Source: UBA1952 sp965246905
Lineage (GTDB): Bacteria > Bacteroidota > Bacteroidia > Chitinophagales > Chitinophagaceae
Assembly (NCBI GenBank): GCA_965246905.1
Contig: CBDFFZ010000025.1
Span: 5,328 to 69,327 of the forward strand
Length of the DNA stretch: 64,000 bases
Direction: 5' to 3'
Shown here: positions 8,261 through 17,527 of the stretch, piece after piece
Layout: each line of letters opens with the position of its first letter
Numbering within the stretch: position 1 is the stretch's first letter
Position numbers and translations under genes: made by a program
Notes under the pieces: model-generated
What the model was told of the DNA's origin: nothing
Databases searched by the model: none
The model's input: only the letters and a program-made list of their open reading frames with translations

Positions 8261-10345
8261 TTAAAGATATTTCCGGAATACCGGCTTGGCGGGCTCGCCG
8301 GTGAGGTATTTTTCAAAACCGTCTTCCAGCGCTTTGCCGTATACTTCCAGGGATTCGCTAAAGGCATCTGCAAAGTAAGCCACATCATCCATGGTGTGGC
8401 TGAAACAAGGTACGAAAGCGCCCTGAAAAAGTACGCCGCGGCGGATCATCTCCTGCATGGCAAGTGTGCGGAGGCCACTACTAGGAGCACCGTTACTATC
8501 TTTGAAACCGAAAAGCGGCATCCAGTTACAGTTTACAATATCTACATAATTGCTGAGGCCGGAGGAGGCGATTGCTGTGTTACATGCTGCAATCATCGCA
8601 TCACCGATAGCATGGTTATGCGCCAGCACATTCTTAGTGCGGTATTCGTCAATCGTTGCGAGGCCGGCAGCGATTGGGCCGGTTTCGCCCCCGTGGGTGG
8701 TAGAGATCAGGAACACTTTTTCTGCGCCGGTATTCCGGATGCCGCCAAGCTCCATAATTTCTTTTTTACCTGTGAGGGCACAGAAGGAGAACCCATTGGC
8801 AATGCCTTTGCCCCAGGTAGCGAGATCCGGCTTAGAATTATACTTGGTAATGGTACCAGGGAAGCCCGTTTTGAAGCCTGTAATCATTTCATCCTGGATA
8901 TATACCGCACCATGGCGGTGAATGATCTCTATGAGCTTATCCAGGTAATCATCAGTAATGCCAGCATTTTTCTCGGGCTCAGAAACCACGCAGGATATCT
9001 GTCCAGGGTATTCCACAAACAAAGCTTCGAGCGTAGCGAGGTCATCTGACTGATAGGTTACGGAAAGCTTAATATTTTCGTCCGGAATACCGGCTGTTGC
9101 CGGTGTTTTACCAATGAACCAATCATCATAGCTATAGAAAGGATGATCACCGGGAAAGGCCACCAGCTTCCGGCCATTATAAGCACGTGCCAGCTTTATG
9201 GCAGCGGTAATGATGAGTGATCCGTTTTTACCGAATTTGATCATATCATGGCCTGGCACAAGTGCCAGAAAAGCCTCTGCCATCTCGAGCTCTATTGCCG
9301 CTGGGCGCTGAAAGTTTACTCCTTTATCCAGCTCCTGCTTTACACGGTCGTTTACAGGATCATAGGCATGGCCCAGCCCTACGGATGTAAGACCCATGGA
9401 GCAATCAAGATATTTATTGCCATCCAGATCCCAAACATAAGCGCCTTTACCTCTTGCTATGGCAGCCGGGCTCAAAATCGGAAACTGGTCATCTCCTTTG
9501 GAGTACGTATGCGCACCACCTGGTATCAGATCATGTATTTTACTGCGGTACTCGTCTGATTTCGAGAAGTTAGTAATGTTACGCAAGGTTATTTCTTCGT
9601 TCAGGGATTTCATATATCCGGCGTTACGTTTAAAATGATTGTTTCGCAGTTTTATTTCTTTATTTTGCTCTAAGAAGGTGCTATACATTTCCCAAGGCTT
9701 ATCGGCGCCGCAATGCGTTATCAGGTCTGTTAACACTTCAAAATCTTCTGCGGTATCAACGGTCATGCGCGTATGAGCATGATTATACAAGTTTTCCAAA
9801 GATACTGCCGCAAAAAGGGTGCCTTCTTTCAGCGTAGAGTTACGCCAGATGTAGGGCGTTACATGCTCCCTGTCTGATTTTTGGTTAGCCTCTGCCGCTG
9901 CTTTTTTAAGCGCTGCAAAGGTAAAGACTTCCACGTCCATTCCATCAGGATAGGTGGGGTTAATGGTATTGGATGCATAATCGGCCCCGGCGCTGATGCA
10001 CAGATCCACGGCAGCATCTATTATCGCCGGGTCTATAAGCGGGCAATCGGCAGTAATACGCACTACATAATCAGGGTGCTCATGCCTAATGGCCTGGTAG
10101 TACCGGTCCAGCACATCATCCTCACTGCCCCGAAAGCAGGCAATACCCAATGCATCTGCTACAGCTGCTACGCGGTCATCTTCAGGATTTACTGTTGTAG
10201 CTAATATTAATTTATTAATTCTTTTTGCCTGTGCAGCACGCTGCAGATGATAAGCAAGCATAGTAGTACCGGCGATTTCCTTAAGCACCTTGCCAGGCAA
10301 CCTGGAGGAGCCAAACCTTGCCTGCGTGACCGCTATAACATTCAT
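8261..10345 (-). CDS. SpsF-like cytidylyltransferase fused to class III (GSA-type) aminotransferase
   Basis: A 694-residue two-domain enzyme. Residues 1 to about 235 are a nucleotidyltransferase of the SpsF/CMP-sugar type, with QARFGSSRLPGKVL at the N-terminus and RITADCPLIDP near residue 100. From about 255 to the end is a PLP enzyme of the glutamate-1-semialdehyde aminomutase/class III aminotransferase family; Lys513 in WGKGIANG is the expected Schiff-base lysine. Such fusions occur in some bacterial nonulosonate and spore-coat polysaccharide clusters (recollection, not checked). It gives the locus a second cytidylyltransferase besides pseF and a second aminotransferase besides pseC, hinting at an additional amino-sugar or an extra amino group on the main sugar. 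The substrate is unknown. Confidence 0.82.
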   Translation of the reverse strand: MNVIAVTQARFGSSRLPGKVLKEIAGTTMLAYHLQRAAQAKRINKLILATTVNPEDDRVAAVADALGIACFRGSEDDVLDRYYQAIRHEHPDYVVRITADCPLIDPAIIDAAVDLCISAGADYASNTINPTYPDGMDVEVFTFAALKKAAAEANQKSDREHVTPYIWRNSTLKEGTLFAAVSLENLYNHAHTRMTVDTAEDFEVLTDLITHCGADKPWEMYSTFLEQNKEIKLRNNHFKRNAGYMKSLNEEITLRNITNFSKSDEYRSKIHDLIPGGAHTYSKGDDQFPILSPAAIARGKGAYVWDLDGNKYLDCSMGLTSVGLGHAYDPVNDRVKQELDKGVNFQRPAAIELEMAEAFLALVPGHDMIKFGKNGSLIITAAIKLARAYNGRKLVAFPGDHPFYSYDDWFIGKTPATAGIPDENIKLSVTYQSDDLATLEALFVEYPGQISCVVSEPEKNAGITDDYLDKLIEIIHRHGAVYIQDEMITGFKTGFPGTITKYNSKPDLATWGKGIANGFSFCALTGKKEIMELGGIRNTGAEKVFLISTTHGGETGPIAAGLATIDEYRTKNVLAHNHAIGDAMIAACNTAIASSGLSNYVDIVNCNWMPLFGFKDSNGAPSSGLRTLAMQEMIRRGVLFQGAFVPCFSHTMDDVAYFADAFSESLEVYGKALEDGFEKYLTGEPAKPVFRKYL

Positions 10346-10366
10346 ATGCCTCGATTTTTTAAGAAC

Positions 10367-11224
10367 CTACCAGAGAGATGGGCTCAGCAACTCTGCTTCT
10401 GCTACATTTATTTCATTCACTGCGCTAAGTATTTCCGGATCAAGGTGTTTATCCAGCCGCTTTATATTATCTTCCAGCTGGGCTACGGTTTCCACACCAA
10501 TAATTACTCGGTCTATTCCGGGCTGCTGCAGCGCATAGTTTAGTGCCAGTGTATGTACATCCAGCGAGTAGGCATTTGCCAATTCACGAATTTTGCACAG
10601 GTACGGCGCAAGCGGCTTTATTTTCGCCGGCAGTGCATCAGGGTTCATAAAAAAGAGGCCTTGCAGAAAAACGGACCGGGTGTGTATTTCTTTGCCAGCC
10701 GCCTGCGCTTTTTCGATCAGTTTACCCCGCTTGCTATAGTTATCAAGTAAGTTAAAGGGTAGTTGGATCACATCAATGTCGGCACTATCGATTGCGCCCT
10801 CCATTTCTTCATTATTATAAATGGATATGCCTGTTTTTTTGATTAGCCCGTCCTTCTTCAGGATAGCCAGCTCGCGTATCTGGTCAGGATAAGTAATGTA
10901 ATCTTTATACGCATGAAAATGCAGGACTTCAAAGCTGGTGATGCCGGCTTTGTTTAAGGCATTGACGATGTAAGTACGAAGATCCGGCTGCCTGCCTTTA
11001 ATTTTATTGATTACCTGAAAGGGGGCATGTGCCTTATTGTAAGAGCCGATAATGTCATTAGCGCTTCCATAAGCATCTGCCGTATCTAAAGTAGTGATAC
11101 CGCTTTGCCGGGCGTATGCAAGTATTGCAATGGAGTCTTTATAACCTGGCTGCCCTGCGGAGTTGTTGATACCGTAGGGAAGTCCCAGTTGTGCCATGCC
11201 GAGTACTATTCTTTCATTGCCCAT
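10367..11224 (-). CDS. Aldo/keto reductase family oxidoreductase
   Basis: NAD(P)H-dependent oxidoreductase of 285 residues with the AKR barrel. Recognisable features are the N-terminal GMAQLGLPYG, the catalytic Asp/Tyr region LDTADAYGSA, and the C-terminal cofactor-binding stretch RVIIGVETVAQLEDN. Proteins of this type recur in pseudaminic/legionaminic-like gene clusters next to the class III aminotransferase, where an oxidoreductase could produce the keto group that the aminotransferase then aminates (inference). It overlaps the upstream GNAT gene by 19 bases and is followed 21 bases later by the fusion gene. Confidence 0.8.
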   Translation of the reverse strand: MGNERIVLGMAQLGLPYGINNSAGQPGYKDSIAILAYARQSGITTLDTADAYGSANDIIGSYNKAHAPFQVINKIKGRQPDLRTYIVNALNKAGITSFEVLHFHAYKDYITYPDQIRELAILKKDGLIKKTGISIYNNEEMEGAIDSADIDVIQLPFNLLDNYSKRGKLIEKAQAAGKEIHTRSVFLQGLFFMNPDALPAKIKPLAPYLCKIRELANAYSLDVHTLALNYALQQPGIDRVIIGVETVAQLEDNIKRLDKHLDPEILSAVNEINVAEAELLSPSLW

Positions 11225-11745
11225 ATTCGCGCCAATAATCCCATCCTGATTATATCCTGATATTTACCATCCCGGTACCAGTGCTCCTTGAATAATGCTT
11301 CTTTAGCAAACCCTAGCTTCTCATAAAGATGCACGGCTACTATATTCTCCGCATTTACCCCAAGGGTAATTTTGCGCAGGTTAAGTTGCTTAAAGCCATA
11401 ATCAATAATTGCTGCGGATGCTTGCTTTGCATATCCTTTGCCCCATTCATTCTTATCGCCCATCAGGATTCCGTACTCTGCAAGCCCATGGTAATGATCG
11501 ATATCATCCAGCTTTATATTGCCTATGTGTCTGAGATCATCTTTCAGGTGGATTGCTAAGAAAACACGGTTATTCTTTGTATTCTTAAAATATTGGTGCA
11601 AATCATCCAGCGTTACGGGCATGAGGCCCGTAACAAGATGCTGTTGCACTTCTTTATCATAGAACCAGGAAAGGTATGCATCATTACAGTGCGCTTCTGT
11701 AATGGGTGTCAGAATAAGATCTTTGGTCTCGAGAAAAGCGTTCAC
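11206..11745 (-). CDS. GNAT-family N-acetyltransferase, PseH-like
   Basis: RimJ/RimL-type GNAT of 179 residues. The acetyl-CoA loop reads KNEWGKGYAKQA, and the later NAENIVAVHLYEKLGF block is the usual motif B/C. In pseudaminic acid pathways PseH acetylates the 4-amino product of PseC, and this gene directly follows pseC, so it is the best PseH candidate. The GNAT domain fused to PseG is a second candidate. The start is a GTG (MNAFLETKDLILTP); no ATG is available that would preserve the N-terminal beta strand. It begins 10 bases after the pseC stop. Confidence 0.75.
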   Translation of the reverse strand: MNAFLETKDLILTPITEAHCNDAYLSWFYDKEVQQHLVTGLMPVTLDDLHQYFKNTKNNRVFLAIHLKDDLRHIGNIKLDDIDHYHGLAEYGILMGDKNEWGKGYAKQASAAIIDYGFKQLNLRKITLGVNAENIVAVHLYEKLGFAKEALFKEHWYRDGKYQDIIRMGLLARIWAMKE

Positions 11746-11755
11746 GGCTGTATGG

Positions 11756-12925
11756 CTATTTTACAAAGTGTAGCACTTGTCCGATCACATATTCCTGTTC
11801 TTCCTCTGTAAGTGTAGGATACATAGGCAGGCTCAGGCACTGAGCATAATAGGCTTCCGCTATCGGATAGTCACCTTTCTTATTACCTAACTCCTGATAA
11901 TAAGGCATTGTATGAACAGGTATATAGTGCACCTGCGCAAATATATTTTTAGTACGTAGGTAATCATACAACCCCTTACGGTCAGCTACCTGTATTACAT
12001 AAAGATGGTAGGCATGACCTCCGTCCTCCGGTGGAGCCAATGGCAGAACCCCGCTGCCATCAAAGGCGGCATCGTAGCGGGCAGCAATTTCCCGGCGGCG
12101 CAACATTCCTTCATCAGCACGTTTAAGCTGGCTGGAGCCGAGTGCAGCCTGAAAATCTGTAAGACGGTAATTATAACCAAGTGTTTGCATTTCCATATAC
12201 CAGCCACCGTGATTTTCGTGCATTTTTGCCGGATCCTTAGTAATGCCATGCGTGCGCAGCATTAGTAGTTTTTCGTAGAGCTCTTTACTATTGGTAGTGA
12301 TAGCTCCACCTTCACCGCAGGCAATATGCTTTACCGGGTGAAAGGAAAAGATAGCGAGATCGGCAAAATTACCATTACCGCAGTGTTGCTTTATACCATT
12401 GCTATCTGTAAAGAAGCCGCCAGGTGCATGGCATGCATCCTCAATAATCCATAGGCCGTATTCATCAGCGAGGTTTCTGAAAGCTTCAAGGTCTACCGCA
12501 TATCCTGCAAAATCAACCGGTATCAACCCTGCGTAAGTGCCTTTTGGCGATGCCTCAAGAAGCGCACGAACATTATTTATGTCCAGCGTAGCAGTTTTCG
12601 GGTCAATATCGGCAAAAGCAACCTGGCCATCGCAATAGCGTACACAATTGGCTGATGCGGCAAAAGTAATTGGTGTGGTAATTACTTTGCTTTGCTCATT
12701 AACGCCGAGCGCAAGTGTACAGAGGTGCAATGCTGCGGTACCGTTGGCTACAGCTACTGCATATTTTGCGCCGCAATAAGCGGCAAATTCTTCTTCAAAA
12801 GCGGCAATTGCCGGCCCTTGTGTAAGGTAATCGGAAAGCAGGGTTGTTCTCACTGCCTCAAGATCATCCTCTGTAATATGCTGGCGCCCATAAGGGATCG
12901 CTTTTCTGGATGCGGTCTGGATCAT
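11756..12925 (-). CDS. pseC: UDP-4-keto-sugar 4-aminotransferase
   Basis: PLP-dependent DegT/DnrJ/EryC1/StrS aminotransferase of 389 residues, predicted to make UDP-4-amino-4,6-dideoxy-beta-L-AltNAc from the PseB product. The N-terminus carries IPYGRQHI, as in characterised PseC proteins, and Lys199 in SFHPVKH is the PLP lysine. An ATG 22 codons upstream is possible, but the chosen ATG overlaps the pseB stop in an ATGA arrangement and gives the normal family length. pseB and pseC are adjacent here as in most pseudaminic acid clusters. Confidence 0.92.
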   Translation of the reverse strand: MIQTASRKAIPYGRQHITEDDLEAVRTTLLSDYLTQGPAIAAFEEEFAAYCGAKYAVAVANGTAALHLCTLALGVNEQSKVITTPITFAASANCVRYCDGQVAFADIDPKTATLDINNVRALLEASPKGTYAGLIPVDFAGYAVDLEAFRNLADEYGLWIIEDACHAPGGFFTDSNGIKQHCGNGNFADLAIFSFHPVKHIACGEGGAITTNSKELYEKLLMLRTHGITKDPAKMHENHGGWYMEMQTLGYNYRLTDFQAALGSSQLKRADEGMLRRREIAARYDAAFDGSGVLPLAPPEDGGHAYHLYVIQVADRKGLYDYLRTKNIFAQVHYIPVHTMPYYQELGNKKGDYPIAEAYYAQCLSLPMYPTLTEEEQEYVIGQVLHFVK

Positions 12926-13944
12926 ACAAGGTCGAATGAAGGATCTACAAATTCCTTTACCAGCTTTCTTAATTCCGGCACGCTTATCCATTCATGGTTT
13001 TCACCCGAATTATAACGGAACCCGGCAGGTACTTTTACTGCATTAAAGTGTTTCACAAAAGCATCCAGCTCCCAATTGGGCACTTGCGGCAAAATTACAT
13101 AGGTGCGTCCAAGATCATAAGTAGAAAAAGAATCCGAGCTGGTGATCATCTCCTCATGTATTTTTTCGCCTGGTCGTATTCCTACGATTTCCTGTTTGCA
13201 CTCCGGTGCAATGGCTTCCGCCACATCGGTAATCTTATAAGAAGGAATTTTAGGCACATAAAGCTCGCCGCCCCATGCCGTGTCAAGCGCAGACATTACC
13301 ATTTCTACCCCATCATCAAGTGAAATATTAAAACGCGTCATCTCCGGATCCGTGATTGGCAAAACTCCTTCTGCTTTTTTCTTTAAAAAGAATGGCATTA
13401 CAGAGCCATTTGAGCCCATTACATTGCCATAGCGAACTACAGAAAAAACAACATCTTTATCGCCTTTAATATTATTGGCAGCGATGAACAGTTTATCGGA
13501 TGCCAATTTGGTAGCGCCGTAAAGATTAATAGGGGCGCAGGCTTTATCTGTCGATAAGGCTACTACCCTTTGCACTGAGGTTTCCAAAGCTGCTCGGATC
13601 ACATTATCAGCACCTCCGATATTTGTTTTTACACATTCATCGGGGTTATATTCGGCAATATGCACATGCTTCATTGCTGCTGCATGAATCACGTAATCTA
13701 TATGATTGAATGCACGTTTCAGACGTTCGTAATCCCGTACATCACCAATAAAATAGCGGATGGCCGGATATTTTGACTGGGGATAATCAAAAGCCATTTG
13801 AAACTGCTTCTGTTCGTCCCGGGAATAAACCACTACTTTTTTAACTTCCGGCCAACGATCGAATATCGTTTTAATAAAAGCTTTGCCGAATGAGCCGGTA
13901 CCACCGGTAATCAGAATAGATTTACCATTTAAATCAAGAGCCAT
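12922..13944 (-). CDS. pseB: UDP-GlcNAc 4,6-dehydratase (inverting)
   Basis: First enzyme of pseudaminic acid synthesis: dehydrates and epimerises UDP-GlcNAc at C5. The 340-residue protein has the Rossmann motif GGTGSFG (14-20), the STDKA catalytic segment (131-135) and YxxxK (Tyr142, Lys146). The start codon is an ATG with a 29-base leader after a good -7 box. It is the first gene of the minus-strand nonulosonate operon, separated by a 282-base spacer from the kinase gene upstream. Expression of the whole run down to the left edge probably depends on this promoter. Confidence 0.93.
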   Translation of the reverse strand: MALDLNGKSILITGGTGSFGKAFIKTIFDRWPEVKKVVVYSRDEQKQFQMAFDYPQSKYPAIRYFIGDVRDYERLKRAFNHIDYVIHAAAMKHVHIAEYNPDECVKTNIGGADNVIRAALETSVQRVVALSTDKACAPINLYGATKLASDKLFIAANNIKGDKDVVFSVVRYGNVMGSNGSVMPFFLKKKAEGVLPITDPEMTRFNISLDDGVEMVMSALDTAWGGELYVPKIPSYKITDVAEAIAPECKQEIVGIRPGEKIHEEMITSSDSFSTYDLGRTYVILPQVPNWELDAFVKHFNAVKVPAGFRYNSGENHEWISVPELRKLVKEFVDPSFDLV

Positions 13945-13973
13945 GTGCAGTGTGTAATAATTTATGTAGGGCG

Positions 13974-14005
13974 CGAAATTACATCTTCCCTTGCTATTTT
14001 TTCAA
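13974..14005 (-). promoter_or_regulatory. Putative promoter of the nonulosonate operon
   Basis: Reading the minus strand, TTG is followed after 21 bases by TAATTTCG, close to the Bacteroidota consensus TTG-N19-21-TAnnTTTG. It lies 29 bases before the pseB start. The rest of this 282-base spacer is AT-rich and shows no clear terminator for the kinase gene upstream, so readthrough is possible. Confidence 0.55.
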
Positions 14006-14226
14006 TATTTGCCGTATATTGTTTTTTAAATAACCGATATTAAACTTATCCCGAGCATAGGCATCTGCATCTGCCGATACCATTCTTAAAATAATCCTAC
14101 AGCCTATCTATGCATAGCATAAGGTTATAGGCATATCTGTTTTTTTCTATAAAAATTATCAGAAGTAGATGCTATCTGAAAGGATTCGTATAGAACAGTT
14201 CAAAACTGACCTTTGCCTAGCCGGAT

Positions 14227-16656
14227 CTACGCTTTTTTACCAAATAATTTTCTAAAACCTTTTTTTACCGGCACATCTTCTTCATAATATCCTCCACCAT
14301 TATCCCCATAGCCGTATCCATAACCGTAGCCATAACCGTATCCATAACCATAGCCATAACCGTAGCGTTTACTGTGCTGTACGCCGTTAAAGATTAGGGC
14401 CACATTTTTCAGCTTTCCTTTTTCATTGAGCGTATCGAGCATGCGCACCTGTTCTTTTATAGTACGTGCCTGGCGCGTAACCAACAGGTTTACACCGGCA
14501 TACTGGGAAAGAATCAAAGAATCGGAAACCATCCCGATAGGTGCTGTATCAATCAGTACGATATCAAACATCTCTTTTAGTTCATTGATCATCCGTGCAG
14601 TATTAGGCAGGAGAATTAATTCGGCCGGGTTTGGCGGCATAGGGCCGCAATTGGCAACAAACAGATTATTATGAATTCCGGATGGCTTAATAACCTTATC
14701 CAACCCTACCATACCTGCAAGATACCCGCTGATTCCACCTTCCCTTGACAGGCCCAGCCGCTCGGAGAGCTTTGGTTTTCTCAGATCAAACTCAAGTACG
14801 ATTACCCGCTTATTTGCGAGTGCAAGGGTGAGGCCTAAATTAAGCGAAATGAAGGTCTTACCTTCTTCACTCATACTTGAGGTAATCATAATCACCTTTT
14901 TATTTGGCCCAATGGCCATAAACTCCAGGTTGGCACGGATGAGCCTGAACTGCTCCGCAATCCCCGTCCGGATTTTTTCGCCTACAACTATATCTTCATT
15001 ACTTCTATTGTTGCTGATACTGCCGATTATCGGAATATTAGTAAGGCTCTCAATATCCTTTTCGTTATTTACTTTATTGTCCAGCAACTCTCGTGTAATT
15101 AGCAGGACACTTGGCAAAAGGATACCCAAAAGAATAGCAATGGAAAAAATAGTGCGGTGAACCGGCGCTATGGGTAAGTCGGTACTGTGCGGAGTAATAA
15201 CTATTTTGGATTTATTGGTAGCCGCATATACATTTAGTTCATTTTCAATTCCTTTTTGATAAAGGTAAAGATAGTTAGTCTGCAGTACATCATATTCTCG
15301 TTTTACATCATTTATAGAACGGTCAACTGATGGCAGGGCAGATATCATGCCCGAATAGCGGGCAGCATCGCGGCTGGCACTGGCTATGCCCATATTAATA
15401 TTTTGTCGCACATTATCAGAAGCGTCAGCAATACGCTTTCTAAGGCTGGCTACCTCGCTTCTTACTTTTATGAGAGATGGATTGAGCTCCGCGGTATTTT
15501 TAGTAAGCGCACTTTCCTGCTGTAGGGCACCATTATATTGATCTACCAGTTTATTGAGCTCCGGATCTGCTACTCCAACTCCTGCGATCACCGTGTTCTT
15601 TCCATCATTGTTGAGCACACTGGTTTTAAGATTCGCAAGTGCCTGGTTTTGAAGTGCAAACTCAGATAGTTTTTGATCTGATACATTTTTGCCTTCAATA
15701 TAAGTAGTAGATGATGCGCCAACATCTCCTGCAATTTGGTTGGTTTTTTTAATGCCCTCAACTTTAGTATCTACTCCACGAAGCTTGTTTTCCAATTCAC
15801 CTTGCCGCTGCTGGATAAATTCCCTCGTACGCTGCGCTGTATGAGTGCTGCTTTGCAATTCATTCTGTTGATAAAAATAAAGTAGGGTTGTTATAAAATC
15901 GGTACCGCGCTGCGGAAGGTTATCGGTCGTTGCAATATCAAGCATGCTAGTACGTCCATCGGCCGGATTTACCTTCATCGCAGCAAGCAATTGCTGTGTA
16001 GTTACTGCTAACGGCTCCATTTGTACCCGGATCTCGTTTGCGAGATAGCTTTTATTTACCCGGTTACCCTTCGTGTATATTATTTTAAAACGGCCGAATC
16101 CAAGACTATTCCATGCATCATAGAGTAATCGGGTCTTCTTATTATTATAGTTAACTTCAAATTCTCCGTCAGTTATCTGCTTGAGTACGATAAAAGAATT
16201 AGGCTTCGTATAGCCAGCCGAGTCAAAAATCAGATTTACAGGCGATTCTTCATAGATCTCTGTTTCCTTTACCCGACCTTTTACCCAATAGTGAATATTG
16301 AGGTGCAGCGAATCGGCTACTTTAGCAATAAGATCCGGCGATTTAAGAATAAAAACCTCATTGTAAAGATTAGGCTGGTCCTTCTGATTATTATTGAACT
16401 TTTCGAGCACAGAGGATTGTAGATCCGTTTTCTCTTCGATGAGTACAGAACTGCTAATGGAATAAACCGGTGTAGTATAGCGCAGATAGAGCCATGCACC
16501 GGTACAAAAAACAGCGATAGATAAAATCAACCAATACCAGTTGGCTACAAAAGCAGCAATGAGCCTTCTGTAATCGAAATTATAATTGAGCTGCTTGGTA
16601 ATCCTGTTACCGATAGCAGCATTCTGAAAATTATTATCTATCGGATTCGTATCCAC
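14227..16656 (-). CDS. Wzc-like polysaccharide co-polymerase / BY-kinase
   Basis: Inner-membrane regulator of polysaccharide chain length and export, with an attached bacterial tyrosine kinase. Order: Wzz domain with a first membrane segment near residues 35-52, a long periplasmic coiled-coil region, a second membrane segment near 505-525, then a CpsD-type ATPase with Walker A SSMSEEGKT (Lys600), Walker A' EFDLRKPK and Walker B VLIDTAP. The C-terminus carries (YG)10 followed by a GGGYYEED segment, the expected autophosphorylation cluster. Length 809 is normal for the fused form. The start is GTG; no alternative fits better. It follows the Wza gene by 9 bases and is the substrate expected for the phosphatase encoded two genes upstream. 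Confidence 0.9.
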   Translation of the reverse strand: MDTNPIDNNFQNAAIGNRITKQLNYNFDYRRLIAAFVANWYWLILSIAVFCTGAWLYLRYTTPVYSISSSVLIEEKTDLQSSVLEKFNNNQKDQPNLYNEVFILKSPDLIAKVADSLHLNIHYWVKGRVKETEIYEESPVNLIFDSAGYTKPNSFIVLKQITDGEFEVNYNNKKTRLLYDAWNSLGFGRFKIIYTKGNRVNKSYLANEIRVQMEPLAVTTQQLLAAMKVNPADGRTSMLDIATTDNLPQRGTDFITTLLYFYQQNELQSSTHTAQRTREFIQQRQGELENKLRGVDTKVEGIKKTNQIAGDVGASSTTYIEGKNVSDQKLSEFALQNQALANLKTSVLNNDGKNTVIAGVGVADPELNKLVDQYNGALQQESALTKNTAELNPSLIKVRSEVASLRKRIADASDNVRQNINMGIASASRDAARYSGMISALPSVDRSINDVKREYDVLQTNYLYLYQKGIENELNVYAATNKSKIVITPHSTDLPIAPVHRTIFSIAILLGILLPSVLLITRELLDNKVNNEKDIESLTNIPIIGSISNNRSNEDIVVGEKIRTGIAEQFRLIRANLEFMAIGPNKKVIMITSSMSEEGKTFISLNLGLTLALANKRVIVLEFDLRKPKLSERLGLSREGGISGYLAGMVGLDKVIKPSGIHNNLFVANCGPMPPNPAELILLPNTARMINELKEMFDIVLIDTAPIGMVSDSLILSQYAGVNLLVTRQARTIKEQVRMLDTLNEKGKLKNVALIFNGVQHSKRYGYGYGYGYGYGYGYGYGYGDNGGGYYEEDVPVKKGFRKLFGKKA
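14305..14364 (-). repeat. In-frame tandem repeat encoding (YG)10
   Basis: Ten Tyr-Gly dipeptides are encoded by a 60-base tract that is itself a 24-base repeat (four dipeptides) present 2.5 times with very few substitutions. Because the hexanucleotide and 24-base units are multiples of three, copy-number change would lengthen or shorten the tyrosine tail without breaking the frame. Confidence 0.9.
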
Positions 16657-16665
16657 AGCTGAGTT

Positions 16666-17487
16666 TTATTTTGACGCAACAATAATAGCATATGCAGCAA
16701 GCGCTGTCGTGATCAATACAGACAAGATAGGAAGGTAAATCCTGGTGAATGTATTACTTTCCTGTCTTTTTACGCGGGATGCCTCCACGTAAACAATGTC
16801 ATTCTGCTTCAGGTAATAATAAGGGCTGGTAAATATATCGCGGCTATTGAGGTTAAGACGTGTAAATTCTCTCTGCCCTTTACTTTCCCGCACGATGAGC
16901 ACATTATCTTTCCGGCCGGTTATCGGTATATCGCCGGCTGCGGCAATTGCCTCAATAATATTGATCTTATGGTTAGGTGCAAGGATCGTTCCGGCATGCC
17001 CTACTTCACCTAATACCACTACTTTATAATTAATGATGCGCACTTCTACCACCGGGTCCTTTACATATGCTTTTAAAGTTTGTGCAATAGTTACCTTAGC
17101 CTGCCGGATGGTTTGAGCACCGACATTGATTTTGCCCAATACAGGAAAATCAATAAACCCATCCTTATCTACCAGGTAGCCGGCATTTTGCCCGCCACCT
17201 CCGCCGCCGCCGCCCGCATTCGCGGTAACAGTATAGGGCGTACCGCCCTCTTTAAAAATACCTACTGGATCTTTATCTGTCAGGCTACTGATAGAGGTAA
17301 TATTAATGGCGAGAATATCATCCGACTGAATTACGCTTTCATATTCCAGATTGCCCCGGATCACCAGAACTGTCGAGTCAATAGAAGCATCCGAACGGAA
17401 ATATATTGCCTTTTGAGGGGCAGCGCATCCAAAGAGCAAAACGGACAGCACCAACGTTATAGCGATACGTACTTTATTGTTTAGCAT
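16666..17487 (-). CDS. Wza-like polysaccharide export outer-membrane lipoprotein
   Basis: Polysaccharide biosynthesis/export protein, 273 residues. A lipoprotein signal ends at FGC with Cys21. A Poly_export domain follows (residues about 45-150), then an SLBB-type domain (VVVLGEVGHAG to about 235) and a C-terminal membrane helix near 248-270, as usual in Bacteroidota members. An unusual run of eight glycines (codons at 17191-17214) sits inside the export domain, between ANA and QNAG; it is encoded by nearly identical GGC/GGN codons. The gene lies between the phosphatase and the BY-kinase, the standard export set. Confidence 0.88.
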   Translation of the reverse strand: MLNNKVRIAITLVLSVLLFGCAAPQKAIYFRSDASIDSTVLVIRGNLEYESVIQSDDILAINITSISSLTDKDPVGIFKEGGTPYTVTANAGGGGGGGGQNAGYLVDKDGFIDFPVLGKINVGAQTIRQAKVTIAQTLKAYVKDPVVEVRIINYKVVVLGEVGHAGTILAPNHKINIIEAIAAAGDIPITGRKDNVLIVRESKGQREFTRLNLNSRDIFTSPYYYLKQNDIVYVEASRVKRQESNTFTRIYLPILSVLITTALAAYAIIVASK

Positions 17488-17527
17488 GTTTTCAAATAAT
17501 GCCGCGAAGGTATAAAACAGAAAGCAC

